Of a stretch of DNA of 64,000 nucleotides, positions 1-9,588 are shown in pieces. The position numbers and the translations under genes are program-made. This DNA comes from Corallochytrium limacisporum (Eukaryota > Opisthokonta), in contig PDIP01000004.1 in NCBI GenBank assembly GCA_002811645.1, forward strand, positions 1 to 64,000, given 5' to 3'. Every line of letters begins with the position of its first letter. Position 1 is the first letter of the stretch. The notes under the pieces are model-generated. The model searched no databases and was not told the DNA's origin. It saw only the letters and a list, made by a program, of their open reading frames with translations.

Positions 1-306
1 GATTTATTTGATTCAAAGAAGGTTGCGACCCTATAAACCTAAATTCCTCCTTAACTTATGGGGCAGAGGTTGGTAATATATTGGCAATTTTTTTACCTCC
101 TTTTTTTTTCTTTTGGCCCGAGGCAGATAAGGGGCCAGGCCGGCAATTTTTTTTTCTTTAAACCTTTTCGCTGGACGGTCTCCGCGGAGATGGGAAAAAG
201 GCGAATGAGGGACGGAAACTGGGGACGACTTTTGGTCCACGACACACACACACACGCAGACACACACACGCCGGAGAGTTTTATCAAAACGCTCTTTGGG
301 TCGTTC

Positions 307-309
<3 letters not shown>

Positions 310-362
<53 letters not shown>
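310..362. repeat. (TG)n microsatellite
   Basis: About 26 uninterrupted TG units. Related shorter CA runs lie at 241-269. Such long perfect runs are prone to length change and to Z-DNA formation. Confidence 0.97.
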
Positions 363-364
<2 letters not shown>

Positions 365-544
365 CTGTTGGGAAGGAGGGAGGGAGGGGGAGGTACTGTG
401 TGCCCAGTGACGCCGGGAGTGTGAGGGTGCACAGTGGGGAAGGGGGGGAGGGGGGAGGGGGGGAGTAAAGGGAGAGAAAAGTGGAAATTCAAACACTCCC
501 AGATTTCGAACTCTCTTGACAACTTGGGCACCGTTGAACCTTGG

Positions 545-572
545 CACACACACATATATATATATATATACA
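545..572. repeat. (CA)n(TA)n compound microsatellite
   Basis: A CA run passes directly into a TA run, a compound dinucleotide repeat. Confidence 0.95.
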
Positions 573-746
573 CCGAAGAACTTACGCATTTAGGGACAGC
601 CAGAGCTTTGAACTGACCGGTCCTGTGTTTACAAAGGACTACATCCATCTGCATGGCGCCCAAATAAAGGAGCAGAAACCCTTTCGGAAGATAGAGTGGC
701 TTTTGGTCCTGAGAGGAATCAAATAAAGTTACGAAGTGCCGGCTTC

Positions 747-765
747 GTGTGTGTGTGTGTGTGTG
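747..765. repeat. short (TG)n microsatellite
   Basis: About nine GT units, the third dinucleotide repeat in the first 800 bases. Confidence 0.9.
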
Positions 766-1120
766 CATCGAATACGTTGTCCAAGTTACGCGGCGCTGAA
801 TCGATTGGATTTGGCCGCTGAGCGAGGCTTACTCTTCGTCTGTTCTCGCTTTGTCGTTTCGTGCTCTGCAAGATTGTTTGAGAGGATCGGATTGGGTAGG
901 GATCCCAGTTGAACTCTGGTATATCAGGTCGGTATCCTATTGTACTTGTTGATACGCACACCAACAGTATGAGTTCATAGTTCGAATAAACACATCTGTA
1001 CGCAAAAAGCGAGCGCAAGCACTCGCCTCCTTTGTTACCAAGTAACGCACCATGTAGACAGGGGCAAACAAAGGAGAAGCCAATCTGCAAGATCGGCTTG
1101 GTCACAGTGCAGACTTAAAC

Positions 1121-3400
1121 ATGATAGAGTCACGGTATGCTAATGGCGACTTTGTTTCGCCGTACGGATCTGCTTTGCGGCTCTGGGGAGGTCCATATGA
1201 TGATGGAGGGTTACCTCCCGTTCACCAGAGACAGCAGCAGCACGTTCGGCCATCTTATGACATCTATCGCCAGCAACAGACTTATGAATATCAGGAGCCC
1301 ATAGACAATAGCGAATTATACGTAGACCAAACTCACCGGTCATGGTACGGTGGTACCTACAGCCGTAACTACAAGCAGACAGAACGCCGTCGAATGGAAC
1401 GGTTAGCCCAGGAGTCCATACTAAGGAAACATGAGAAGGAGGCTCGACAGCGGCAGCTTCGGGAGGACAGCATCCAGAGACAGAAATGTTTTGAGCAGCG
1501 GCAGCAGGAACTTGAGCGGAGCGAGGAAGAGCGCCTTAAGAAGGCACTGGAGCACCGGAAGACCCAGATCCATGCATATCGGCCGCCGAGAATTGTGAGT
1601 GCTCCTCCGAATGTTCGTCATGCAGAGCACTTACGCAAACAAAGTGCTACAACCAAGCCAGTCGCTTGGCCAAAACAATTGCCTCCCTTGGAAGGAGAGA
1701 CTAAGACTTCTGTAAATGATCAGAGCTCCTCATACAGCAGTAAGCTCAAGAGTACTTCTGTAATTCAACTCGAACCGTCACGACCGGAAGCATGGGGACT
1801 CCGGAAGTCTGCTAAGGCAACAAAGGACAAACACGCAAAGTCTGAGGACGCTTCTGCAACCCCTGGCAGCGCAACGAATGTGATGTACTCCACAGCTTCA
1901 GAGCGAACAAAACCCGTGAAGGCAGTCCACGATTCAAAGGTCTCTCAGCGGTCTGCGCGGATGCGCGTTCACAGTCAGCCGCAACCCCCGAAGGAGCCCC
2001 CGAAGCCTGGCCATCGGCGAAGGTCCTCCGCTGAGCTCTACGGAGTGGCGAAGCAGCCCAACATCGAGACCACAACCAAGACGTCCAAGGGACAAAGTCG
2101 CTCACAGTGTGGATGCACCCCGTTCGCCGGCGACGGTGCCATGGAGAAAGACCAGGTCTATATTCACAATGATGACCTACTCTCAAGTCTTTCCGCCCCT
2201 GTGCTGGACAAGGTTATGGAGACCAAGAGCAATATCAAGAAACCGGATTTTGAACTGGACAAGTTGAACGGCGACCTGTACACTGAGAATGAGATTTTCA
2301 GTGACAACGACATGGACTCTCTGGATGACGAGGACCACCAAAGATTCCGAGCTCTCGTCGCTCAGGGACTGTCCACTGTTGACTCATTGGATCTAGAACT
2401 ATCCAACGATAGCAATACCCTGAGCACGGCCAGGCTCCGTGCCCGTCGCGAGGGTGTCAGTGCTCTGCGGAAGAGGGTCAGTTTCAGCAAGCAGGATATC
2501 AGCATGGACGATGATGCTCTTCCGCATTCGGCATCAGTCAGTTTGATTGTCCACAAGCCAATTCTTAAACCGTCGCAGGCAGATTGTGACAACAACAACA
2601 AGCAGCAGACACCTGTGTTTGACGCAAGGAAAACCAGGCCGCAACCGCAGGACCACTCTCAGCAGCGATCGATCATCAGCACCCCTCCACTGCACCCTGC
2701 ACAACAGGTGCCCTTCCACTACCCCTCCGAACTCGAACTTGACACTCCGGACACGTCGATGGATCGCCCCAATACCAATGAGGTGATCAAGATGGCCAAG
2801 AGTTTCCGTGGACCAGACACCTACGCACCAACGCGCCTGGTCGATGGTCCGCCGTCAGGCGACATCAATGTCACAGAGAGTGGTCTATGGCGGCGCATGA
2901 ACGGTGTGGAAGACATGAAACCAAACAAATCACGCGTGAAGAAGCTGACGGAGGAGGAAATGCGCGTGGAGGCGTCTTTGGACCGCCTCAACGAACGTAT
3001 GATGCAGCTGAGTAGAGCCACGAGCGAAATCGATATCGCGCCAACAACAGCTCTCAAGCAGCAAAAGGTTGTTCCAAAGCAGCCACTAGCTGGAGAGACA
3101 ATGTCTCTTGCCCAGCTACGCAAGCATCACTCTGATGGCGACCTCCAGCAGCAGCACCCAAAACCTGATGCTCAAGCACCTGTTGCTGTACCGGAGGCGC
3201 GAAGGCGTCGCCTTCCGCAACGGGGTGCGTCCACTTTCCACGTTACTCCGAGGCAGAAAGCCATGAGTATGAGCGCCCTGTCGGGCTGTGCGGTAATGAG
3301 TCGCGGAGGCATGTCACCGTACCAACAGATGCATAGTTACAACTACAACGCAGGGCTTGCTCCCGGAGTGCGCCTGCAGCCACCGCCCGGAAGGCGATAG
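1121..3400 (+). CDS. disordered protein with N-terminal coiled coil, function unknown
   Basis: A 759-residue protein that I do not recognise with confidence. Residues about 80-155 form a highly charged, Glu/Arg/Gln-rich helix with RRRMERLAQESILRKHEKEA-type heptads, ending in a YRPPR motif. The rest is Ser/Pro/Gln-rich and low in hydrophobic residues, so probably unstructured. A second short helical stretch (LTEEEMRVEASLDRLNERMM, about residue 607) lies near the C-terminus. Many basic-Ser sites such as RRRSSAE and KRVSFSK suggest phosphorylation by basophilic kinases. The N-terminal helix is reminiscent of centrosomal CEP126-type proteins, but this is only a resemblance in charge pattern. The ATG at 1121 begins the open frame and no intron signals are needed. 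The gene converges on the small membrane-protein gene at 3573, 172 nt away. Confidence 0.8.
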   Translation: MIESRYANGDFVSPYGSALRLWGGPYDDGGLPPVHQRQQQHVRPSYDIYRQQQTYEYQEPIDNSELYVDQTHRSWYGGTYSRNYKQTERRRMERLAQESILRKHEKEARQRQLREDSIQRQKCFEQRQQELERSEEERLKKALEHRKTQIHAYRPPRIVSAPPNVRHAEHLRKQSATTKPVAWPKQLPPLEGETKTSVNDQSSSYSSKLKSTSVIQLEPSRPEAWGLRKSAKATKDKHAKSEDASATPGSATNVMYSTASERTKPVKAVHDSKVSQRSARMRVHSQPQPPKEPPKPGHRRRSSAELYGVAKQPNIETTTKTSKGQSRSQCGCTPFAGDGAMEKDQVYIHNDDLLSSLSAPVLDKVMETKSNIKKPDFELDKLNGDLYTENEIFSDNDMDSLDDEDHQRFRALVAQGLSTVDSLDLELSNDSNTLSTARLRARREGVSALRKRVSFSKQDISMDDDALPHSASVSLIVHKPILKPSQADCDNNNKQQTPVFDARKTRPQPQDHSQQRSIISTPPLHPAQQVPFHYPSELELDTPDTSMDRPNTNEVIKMAKSFRGPDTYAPTRLVDGPPSGDINVTESGLWRRMNGVEDMKPNKSRVKKLTEEEMRVEASLDRLNERMMQLSRATSEIDIAPTTALKQQKVVPKQPLAGETMSLAQLRKHHSDGDLQQQHPKPDAQAPVAVPEARRRRLPQRGASTFHVTPRQKAMSMSALSGCAVMSRGGMSPYQQMHSYNYNAGLAPGVRLQPPPGRR

Positions 3401-3572
3401 ATAAGGAGAGAGCGATTGGAAGTCATTAAATTAGCCAAATTAAAGAAATCTATCCTTCACGTACAAACCCGTATCGTAGAACAGAACGGCCCGGTATTGT
3501 GTTACGCTATTGTGTCATATTCTTGTCGTTAAATTTTTTGTTTATATGATCCTCGTAGAGGAAACTCTAGAT

Positions 3573-3878
3573 CTACTCCCGAGCAGCAAGCTCACGACGA
3601 CGGTCCAGAACGTCAACATTTACATTGGAAGCCTCACGCTGGTTAATACGGCTTGTGGGCATACGGTTGGTGTAGACAATGCTTCGCTCAGCCAAGCGTT
3701 CCTCCTTTTGTTTCTGAATCATCGCAAGGTGCTCCCGCCGTTTACGGTATATTTCTTCGGGATCCTCAATCTGAGAGGCGAAGAAACGGGTGAGAACATT
3801 GTCAGGGTCCTGGTTAAGCTTGACCAAACCCGCGACAGCCACAAAGGGCACGCCGAACCATAGCAGCGCTCTCGACAT
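3573..3878 (-). CDS. small single-pass membrane protein, function unknown
   Basis: A 101-residue protein. Residues about 4-20 (LLWFGVPFVAVAGLVKL) form one hydrophobic helix. It is followed by an amphipathic, strongly charged segment (EEIYRKRREHLAMIQKQKEERLA) and a polar tail. A short N-terminus with one helix and a charged helical tail is the layout of small inner-mitochondrial-membrane assembly or respiratory accessory proteins, but no signature of a named family is visible. The start ATG lies at 3876-3878 (reverse strand). The next 750 bases up to the methyltransferase gene are a shared divergent promoter region. Confidence 0.65.
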   Translation of the reverse strand: MSRALLWFGVPFVAVAGLVKLNQDPDNVLTRFFASQIEDPEEIYRKRREHLAMIQKQKEERLAERSIVYTNRMPTSRINQREASNVNVDVLDRRRELAARE

Positions 3879-4632
3879 TCTGTACTTAAACGATCCCGGC
3901 TCGAGTTAACTTGTCAGAATATTTATGCATGTCAATGTGTGTGTTGGGCACATACTTGAAGTAACTTATAGCTCTTTGACTTGAATCGTCCTGTAATTTG
4001 ATGCTGACCTACAATTATTAACTTCTACTGCGTTCGGATGAGTGCATAGTACAAATCATTGTTGCACATCAACACATCACGAACGCGCAGGGAAACATGG
4101 GCCACGAAGGCCCCCTCCCCAACACACCAGATCTAGCCAGTTCATTCTCTCAGTGAACCGACCTAGGCCCAAACAAACTAGGACGACACCGGTCCGGGTA
4201 TACTGAAAGTACCAGGCTCCGTGGCCCTTAGGCCACCCTCAGTTCACACGCAGCCCCCAACTAAAACAGGCAGGAAAAAGAAACAGGGAGCAATTTCAAA
4301 TATTGCATTGATAGGTATATTAAATACATGGGACAAGAGAACTGGACTCCCGGGTTTTGGGCGCGAAAAGAAAGAAAAAGAGTAGCAAAGAGGTCCCTGG
4401 TTGGTCTGTGGGCAGGGAACACAAAGACATGGTGGTCGGTGACATATGAAATCTACTACAGAATGGTCCAGCCGGTGCTCTATCAAACAGCAATTTTGTG
4501 TATAAAATGGAACCTCGACCAAATTCGTACAGCTATACTATTTGCAAAACCTAGAAGAAAGTACATAGGCTCGTGATCGTGTGTGAGAAGGACACTTGCA
4601 AGAAAGTACAAGTCAGCTTGCTGCAAACAAAG
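3879..4632. other. divergent promoter region, no gene seen
   Basis: About 750 bases between two divergently transcribed genes. It is A/T-rich close to the methyltransferase start, with a C-rich stretch near 4100-4260. No conserved coding frame or RNA gene was recognised. Confidence 0.6.
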
Positions 4633-6129
4633 ATGCCGGCGGTAGACACGCAAATTGACCAGGATCCTCCTGTGCAGGAGGAGCCGCAGCGATCCCGACG
4701 CAAAACAGCCAAAAAGCAGCAGAGGTCTGCAGCTGGTAAGAAGCCTAGTGCTGCGTACTATGTCGGATATGTCGACGATATGGAAAGTGTGGAGAGCATC
4801 ATGAAGAAGTTTGCTGCCCTGGAGGAAGTGCAAAAGAAGACAGACGAAGGCTCTTCCGCAGGTGACAAGAGTAAGAGTGGCATGGACGACAAGGCATTAG
4901 AAGAAGTCTTCAAGCAGACCTCCCACTACAGTGTGAACCAGCTTACTAAAGACCCTGAAGCTGCGTATCTGGATGAGTTCGATCACTTGGATAACAATGA
5001 TCTACGTGATCTTTTGCATGGAGAGGACGTGGTCAATGCTGATGACTTCTTTGAGGAAGAAGATGACATGGATAATGAAAAACTCGACTGGGAGTGGGGT
5101 TCAAAACGGAAAGATGGCAAAACTGGTGTTCGTGGAAAAGGGTTCGACCGCGAGGCACTGCTGCGTCGCTACCGTATTATGCAGATGCAGCTCCAGGATC
5201 ACAACGGGCATGCCTACACCATTACCAAACAGATTCGCATCGTCGACCCTTCTCTACCGATCTTTGTGCGCATTCCACCACAGCCGCTGCCCCTACCTTG
5301 GGGCAAGACGCTCAGCTGGGATTTAATGCCGTCCTCATTGCCGCTTAGCACCGGAGCAGACGATCTGCCAGAACGATGCCATGTGTACGAGGCTGACATT
5401 GTGGAGGACAACATTGGTCAGACACTAAAGGGATATGCCTTTGAAGGTATTTACATTGACGCCCCTTGGTTACGCAAGGGCCAGGACCCAGAGGCTCCTG
5501 AGAGCAAAAATCACATCGCCATCACAGAGCTGGCCAACTGGAAATGGATCCAGCAGCTGGTGCCCTTCGGCTTCGTCTTCATCTGGATAGAAAAAGAACA
5601 CATCCCACTGGTCTTTAAAACCCTCGAAAACTGGGGCTTTGTGTATGTAGAGAATCTCTGCTGGGTCCGCCGTGAGCCAAACGGAAAGTTCACCACGGAC
5701 GACTACGAAATGCTTCGAGAGGCCAAGAGCACACTGTTCATATTCCGTCGACCGCGCAAGGACCGCTCTGCCACTACGCCCGATGTCGATCTTCGCCATC
5801 AGCGCAACTCTGACGTTCTCTTTGACTTCGTACCCTCCAAATTTGGTGATTCTGACCGTCATCCGTGCTGCCGCAAGCCCGATAAGATCTTCGACACAAT
5901 CGAAACCTTGCTGCCGAACGGTCTGGCCAAGGAAGACAAGATCGAGTCCTACAAACTACTCGATCTCTTCACTCACGACAATGCAAAGCGTGAAGGATGG
6001 GTCCATGTGTACCACACTGGGTTTGAAGATATTGAAATGGATTCTAAGCGCATCTCAGATGGTTGGAATGCTGAAGATGCTCTGTGCGATGCGGTCCGGC
6101 TAGTAACTGTCGAGGATGACACAGAGTGA
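4633..6129 (+). CDS. MT-A70 family adenine-N6 methyltransferase-like protein (DAPW variant)
   Basis: A 498-residue protein from the first in-frame ATG (4633); the frame stays open for 60 bases upstream but without an ATG. The N-terminal 190 residues are acidic and Lys-rich, with a helical stretch beginning YYVGYVDDMESVESIMKKF. The C-terminal half is an MT-A70 domain: the catalytic-loop position reads Y-I-D-A-P-W (D276 to W279) where active enzymes carry DPPW. Then follow the core strand FVFIWIEKEH, WGFVYVENLCWV, and a KPDKIFDTIETLLP motif equivalent to the KPDEIY/KPVEIF block of METTL3/METTL14. MT-A70 proteins methylate adenine N6 in RNA (METTL3-METTL14) or DNA (MTA1-MTA9 of ciliates and early-branching fungi). 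DAPW, and the absence of the METTL3 zinc fingers, make a METTL14- or MTA9-like partner subunit plausible, but the subfamily is unresolved. Only 9 nt separate its stop from that of the convergent gene. Confidence 0.85.
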   Translation: MPAVDTQIDQDPPVQEEPQRSRRKTAKKQQRSAAGKKPSAAYYVGYVDDMESVESIMKKFAALEEVQKKTDEGSSAGDKSKSGMDDKALEEVFKQTSHYSVNQLTKDPEAAYLDEFDHLDNNDLRDLLHGEDVVNADDFFEEEDDMDNEKLDWEWGSKRKDGKTGVRGKGFDREALLRRYRIMQMQLQDHNGHAYTITKQIRIVDPSLPIFVRIPPQPLPLPWGKTLSWDLMPSSLPLSTGADDLPERCHVYEADIVEDNIGQTLKGYAFEGIYIDAPWLRKGQDPEAPESKNHIAITELANWKWIQQLVPFGFVFIWIEKEHIPLVFKTLENWGFVYVENLCWVRREPNGKFTTDDYEMLREAKSTLFIFRRPRKDRSATTPDVDLRHQRNSDVLFDFVPSKFGDSDRHPCCRKPDKIFDTIETLLPNGLAKEDKIESYKLLDLFTHDNAKREGWVHVYHTGFEDIEMDSKRISDGWNAEDALCDAVRLVTVEDDTE

Positions 6130-6138
6130 AAGAAATCA

Positions 6139-6453
6139 TCAGAAATGAGAACTTACCTCTGTGTCCTGGGTAATGCCATGGTAGTAGTACATGAGAATGG
6201 CACCCGTGAAGAAGAAGACGTTACCAAGGACTGCGAATACGTTAACCACTTCCGAAAACATGGAGTAAGCCGCAAGCTGCTTTAACACAATACAAGCAAA
6301 CGAGTATAGCAGAGCAGCACGGTGACCGGTGTCAATGTACTTGTGGCTAGCCTTGCCAGTTCGCATAGTTCGGTACTTCATGACACCGCCGAATAGTGCA
6401 AGGAGCATGCAACTTGCAGAGCCCGCGAGTGCGTAGACTTCTGCCGGTTCCAT
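6139..6453 (-). CDS. three-helix membrane protein, function unknown
   Basis: A 104-residue protein with three hydrophobic segments: about residues 6-24, 46-62 and 68-90, the last ending VFFFTGAILMYYYHG. A short basic loop (KYRTMRTGKASHKY) follows the first helix, and a conserved-looking DTGHRAALLYSFAC motif begins the second. I do not recognise the family. The leader contains a well-supported intron (6465-6556). The frame ends E-V-S-S-H-F-stop, and the codons for E-V-S are also a textbook splice donor (GAG|GTAAGT). A 50-nt intron ending CGACAG would replace the last residues with a longer tail encoded antisense to the methyltransferase gene. No TACTAAC-type branch site lies in that candidate, so the unspliced stop is preferred. 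Confidence 0.7.
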   Translation of the reverse strand: MEPAEVYALAGSASCMLLALFGGVMKYRTMRTGKASHKYIDTGHRAALLYSFACIVLKQLAAYSMFSEVVNVFAVLGNVFFFTGAILMYYYHGITQDTEVSSHF

Positions 6454-6464
6454 TGCTTGGAATG

Positions 6465-6556
6465 CTGCGGTTTGTTTGTCAACAAATTTAAGAGAAGAAA
6501 GGGGTGGGTTAGTACGTGCCCGTAAGCGACACCTTGCGGGTGGAAAGAAAACTTAC
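6465..6556 (-). other. 5' leader intron of the 6139-6453 gene
   Basis: Reading the reverse strand, AAG|GTAAGT begins at 6556 and a GCAG acceptor ends at 6465, 92 nt in all. It includes a perfect TACTAAC branch box near 6505-6511. The acceptor lies 11 nt upstream of the ATG. With the METTL6 intron, it defines the splice consensus of this genome. Confidence 0.85.
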
Positions 6557-7071
6557 CTTGGAGTCGAGCCTTGAAGATCCAGTGAAGATGTTCATGATTG
6601 CAAGGATTAAGCTTCGGTACAGGTCTGTCTTTCGGCACAGAGTGTATCTGCTGTCTTTCAGATCCCAATCATTAAATGCATGGACCTGCTGTCCTAAACA
6701 CCAGCATAGCGTTCCACTGCGCACATACGTGACCCGCCATCCCGTCCCAACGTTCTTTACGGCCCCTGCTGATCTGCGAAACCCCCGCCATCGATATTTC
6801 AGATTTTTGGTTGTTTCAAAATAGATCAATACATCGGGGTTCGGGGTATGGTCGTATTTTAGCCGGAATGCGGGATATATTGATATATTTGGTTACACAG
6901 GGCGGGGGCGGGATCTTTAACCCGCCCTGCCTCCCAAATCAGAGGAAAGTGCTTTGAATATATTGATTAGATCCAAGCGGGAAAGAGAAACCCCCCGGGG
7001 GGGGGACACCCCGTGGGGTACGGTACTAGTGGGTTCGCATTGGCTCGTTCTCAGGTACCTCATCCCCCATG
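6557..7071. other. divergent promoter region, no gene seen
   Basis: Contains A/T-rich patches near 6835-6890 and a C6-G9 block at about 6991-7005 that is close to an inverted repeat, followed by another C run. No coding frame of its own was recognised. Confidence 0.55.
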
Positions 7072-7080
7072 GATATATAA
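7072..7080 (+). promoter_or_regulatory. TATA box of the cyclase gene
   Basis: GATATATAA lies 36-44 nt upstream of the ATG at 7116. If initiation occurs 25-30 nt downstream as usual, the leader would be only about 10 nt. Confidence 0.6.
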
Positions 7081-7115
7081 GGTATACCAACAACAAAAAG
7101 AAGTGAACCGTGGCC

Positions 7116-7970
7116 ATGAGCATAGGAGAATATTCCGTCTCAAGTGCAGAGCCTGAAATGAAGAAAAACTACGGCGGATATGACATCTGCATTCCTGTGG
7201 ATCCCTCGATCGGAGCTACCCCGCCAGAGGTGTCCTGCTTTGGATTGGGTACCTCCAGACGAGACACAGTATGTAGTGTCAAGAATGGTGCAAGCGTTAA
7301 CGTAAGCAAGATTATGTATTGCCCCCATGCCAATGGAACACACACGGAAACAATCGCGCACGCCGTAAAGGACTTTGGAGAGAATTTTACCGCATACAGC
7401 CTTATTGATCAGCAAGAGACGTTGTTCATGAAGGGTGCCCTGATCTCGGTACAACTCGAGACGTTTGGTGAGTCGGGAGATACATACAATGGTAGAGCAT
7501 GTGACCCCAATGACACCGTCATCAGCGTCCGTCAGTTGATGAAAGCGATTGAAAAGTGCTCTATCCTCGACGACACTACAGCTCTAGTGGTTCGGACTTT
7601 ACCAAACCCGGAGGACAAGCTGCACAGGAATTACACAGACACAAATCCTGCATACTTCACAAAGGAGGCCATCAGTTACATCACACACACGTTGAAAATC
7701 CGGCATCTGCTAGTGGATCTGCCTAGCATGGACAAGGAAAATGACGGCGGCTTGTTGATGGCACATCGGATATTTTGGAAGATCTGGCCAGCCCAGCAGG
7801 ACGAAACAGGCCCGTACGAACGCCAGGACTGCTCCATTACCGAGCTATGCTATGTCAAACCAGAGATCCCGGACGGTCCGTACAAGGTTAGTTTACTCAT
7901 GAGTCCCATCAAGGATGATGCCGTGCCCAGCCGGCCGATCCTCTTCCCCATAGAATCCATCCTCAGTTGA
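7116..7970 (+). CDS. KynB-like metal-dependent hydrolase (cyclase family)
   Basis: A 284-residue protein. The frame is open further upstream only through a GTG; the first ATG is at 7116 in the context GTGGCCATG. The putative cyclase / kynurenine-formamidase fold (PF04199 type) is indicated by the metal-binding block H71-A-N-G-T-H76-T-E78-T-I-A-H82. Classical KynB has HxGTHxDxPxH, so E replaces D and the following Pro is missing; the same HxxGTHTE form is known to me from bacterial members. A later HLLVDLPSMD strand matches the family's VD-LPS-D motif. The family hydrolyses N-formylkynurenine, isatin or cyclic amides using Mn or Zn; the substrate here cannot be read from sequence. No presequence is evident, so it is probably cytosolic. 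A bacterial-like origin is possible. Confidence 0.8.
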   Translation: MSIGEYSVSSAEPEMKKNYGGYDICIPVDPSIGATPPEVSCFGLGTSRRDTVCSVKNGASVNVSKIMYCPHANGTHTETIAHAVKDFGENFTAYSLIDQQETLFMKGALISVQLETFGESGDTYNGRACDPNDTVISVRQLMKAIEKCSILDDTTALVVRTLPNPEDKLHRNYTDTNPAYFTKEAISYITHTLKIRHLLVDLPSMDKENDGGLLMAHRIFWKIWPAQQDETGPYERQDCSITELCYVKPEIPDGPYKVSLLMSPIKDDAVPSRPILFPIESILS

Positions 7971-8556
7971 ATTGATCAGTTGGTTGACGAAATAGAATTG
8001 GGTCGACATCTTTGTGCATCCCAACGGAGCCATAGGTCCTATACAGTACTGTAGTTTGCATCAAAGCTTTCATGAGTCAGCGAGCGACGTGCATCGAGTA
8101 TCAGTGGAGAGCGTCCTCCCTCACTGGCCAAGGAAAATGAATTGCGCAAAAAATCGCCGTTCTATTTTTGGGCGGCTCTGGGTGTTTGGGTACCGCTTTT
8201 GACCGAGATGGCAGAAAATTGACCAGAGAAGGATTCGGCGTGAGATGAGGCGATCGTGCTCGTGTGCAATAGTGAATACACTGCGCAGGGCAGGGGCACC
8301 CCCCGTTGGATGACTCTCATGAGACACCGGTTCCTCCTCCGTACGGGTTCGAGTTTGGGGATGATACGCGCAGTGAGGAAGGGTGGCATTGGCTTGGTGG
8401 GATGGCGTCGCCTCTGTGACCGTGCGCAGATTGTGTCGGAAACCGGCGGGCGTGCTGTGGAGCAAATCAGGTACTTAAGGCATTGAACCTGTTAAAGTAA
8501 TAGTCACTGCATCGAAAGCTTTAACACGTACTGAGAATTTTTCTTGTATACAAATC
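7971..8556. other. intergenic, no gene seen
   Basis: About 590 bases between two genes on the same strand. It is GC-rich and has short random frames only. It must hold the terminator of the cyclase gene and the promoter of the reductase gene, but no clear TATA box is visible. Confidence 0.55.
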
Positions 8557-9588
8557 ATGCCGCAACAAGTTCGCAAATGGCAGGTCCAGCGCCTGGACAC
8601 TGATTTCCGCACGGCATGCCAGCTAATCCAGGACACTTGCCCCTCACCTCAGGCAAACCAGGTCACTGTTGCGCCGATCTGGGCTGGAATTAACGCTTCC
8701 GACGTAAATTTTGTGGCTGGTCGCTACAATCCTGGCCTGAAGCCACCCTTTGATGCTGGCATGGAGTGTATCGGCAAGGTCACTGATGTGGGTAAAGACG
8801 TACGCAATGTTCGGAAAGGCGACATTGTCAATGTGGGATTGCCCGGCTGCTTCTCTGATGCCTATAATGTCAATGCCAAGGGCTGCCTTAAGGTCCCCAT
8901 GGCTGACCCTCGGCTGCTAACCATCTCCGTGAGTGGGCTCACCGCCGCTCTGGCCCTGGATATTACCGGTGAAATGAAGGCCGGAGAGACCGTGTTGGTC
9001 ACTGCTGCTGCCGGTGGAACTGGTGTCTGGGCTTGCCAGCTGGCCAAACTTGCCGGATGTCATGTTATTGGCACCTGCTCCACTCCTGAGAAAGTTGAGT
9101 TCTTGAAATCCATTGGAGTAGATCGCCCCATCAACTACAAGAAGGAGCGCCTGGGTGATGTTCTGAAGCGGGAGTACCCCAAGGGCGTCGATATTGTATA
9201 TGAGAGCGTTGGTGGACAGATGTTCGAGGACTCTGTGGATAACCTCGCCGTGAAGGGTCGATGCATCATCATCGGTTTCATCGAATCTTACAAGGGCAAG
9301 AGCTTTACGAAGGGTCAGCAAACCATCGGACTTACCCCGCGACTGCTCATGAAGTCTTCTAGTGTCCGTGGATTCTTCCTTCCCCAGTTCCAGGAACACT
9401 TTGGCGAGTACTCTAGGAAGTTGGCCAACCTGATCATGGCGGGAAAGATTAAAGGTGTTGTGGACCCGGATTGCGAGAACGGTAAGTTCACCGGTGTGGC
9501 GTCTGTTCCCGATGCAATCGACTACATGTACCGCGGCGGCAACGTTGGCAAAGTGGTCGTGAAGATCCAGAACGAATCTCGCTTGTAA
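8557..9588 (+). CDS. NADPH-dependent zinc-less quinone/prostaglandin reductase (PTGR3/ZADH2-like)
   Basis: A 343-residue medium-chain dehydrogenase/reductase without the zinc-binding cysteines of alcohol dehydrogenases. The N-terminal GroES-like half contains AGINASDVNFVAGRYNPGLK and the FDAGMECIGKV strand. The Rossmann half starts VLVTAAAGGTGVWACQLAK, the AxxGGxG nucleotide loop of the quinone-oxidoreductase group. The block VDIVYESVGGQMFEDSVDNL is typical of PTGR3/ZADH2, which reduces 15-keto-prostaglandins and related enones with NADPH. In a protist the substrate is more likely a lipid-derived enone or quinone. The length matches the family minus a mitochondrial or peroxisomal presequence. 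The start is ATG at 8557. Confidence 0.9.
   Translation: MPQQVRKWQVQRLDTDFRTACQLIQDTCPSPQANQVTVAPIWAGINASDVNFVAGRYNPGLKPPFDAGMECIGKVTDVGKDVRNVRKGDIVNVGLPGCFSDAYNVNAKGCLKVPMADPRLLTISVSGLTAALALDITGEMKAGETVLVTAAAGGTGVWACQLAKLAGCHVIGTCSTPEKVEFLKSIGVDRPINYKKERLGDVLKREYPKGVDIVYESVGGQMFEDSVDNLAVKGRCIIIGFIESYKGKSFTKGQQTIGLTPRLLMKSSSVRGFFLPQFQEHFGEYSRKLANLIMAGKIKGVVDPDCENGKFTGVASVPDAIDYMYRGGNVGKVVVKIQNESRL

Larger units (their letters stand above)
1..1120. other. intergenic, microsatellite-rich, no gene seen
   Basis: The first 1.1 kb holds TG/CA and TA dinucleotide runs, short purine-rich tracts and no frame with protein-like composition. The long frames here simply translate the repeats into Cys-Val or Thr-His runs. 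It is presumably the upstream region of the gene starting at 1121. No TATA-like box lies close to that start. Confidence 0.7.

Noticed and set aside
31-768. Long frames on both strands in the first 770 bases
   Set aside because: They translate dinucleotide repeats into His-Thr or Cys-Val runs and have no other protein character.
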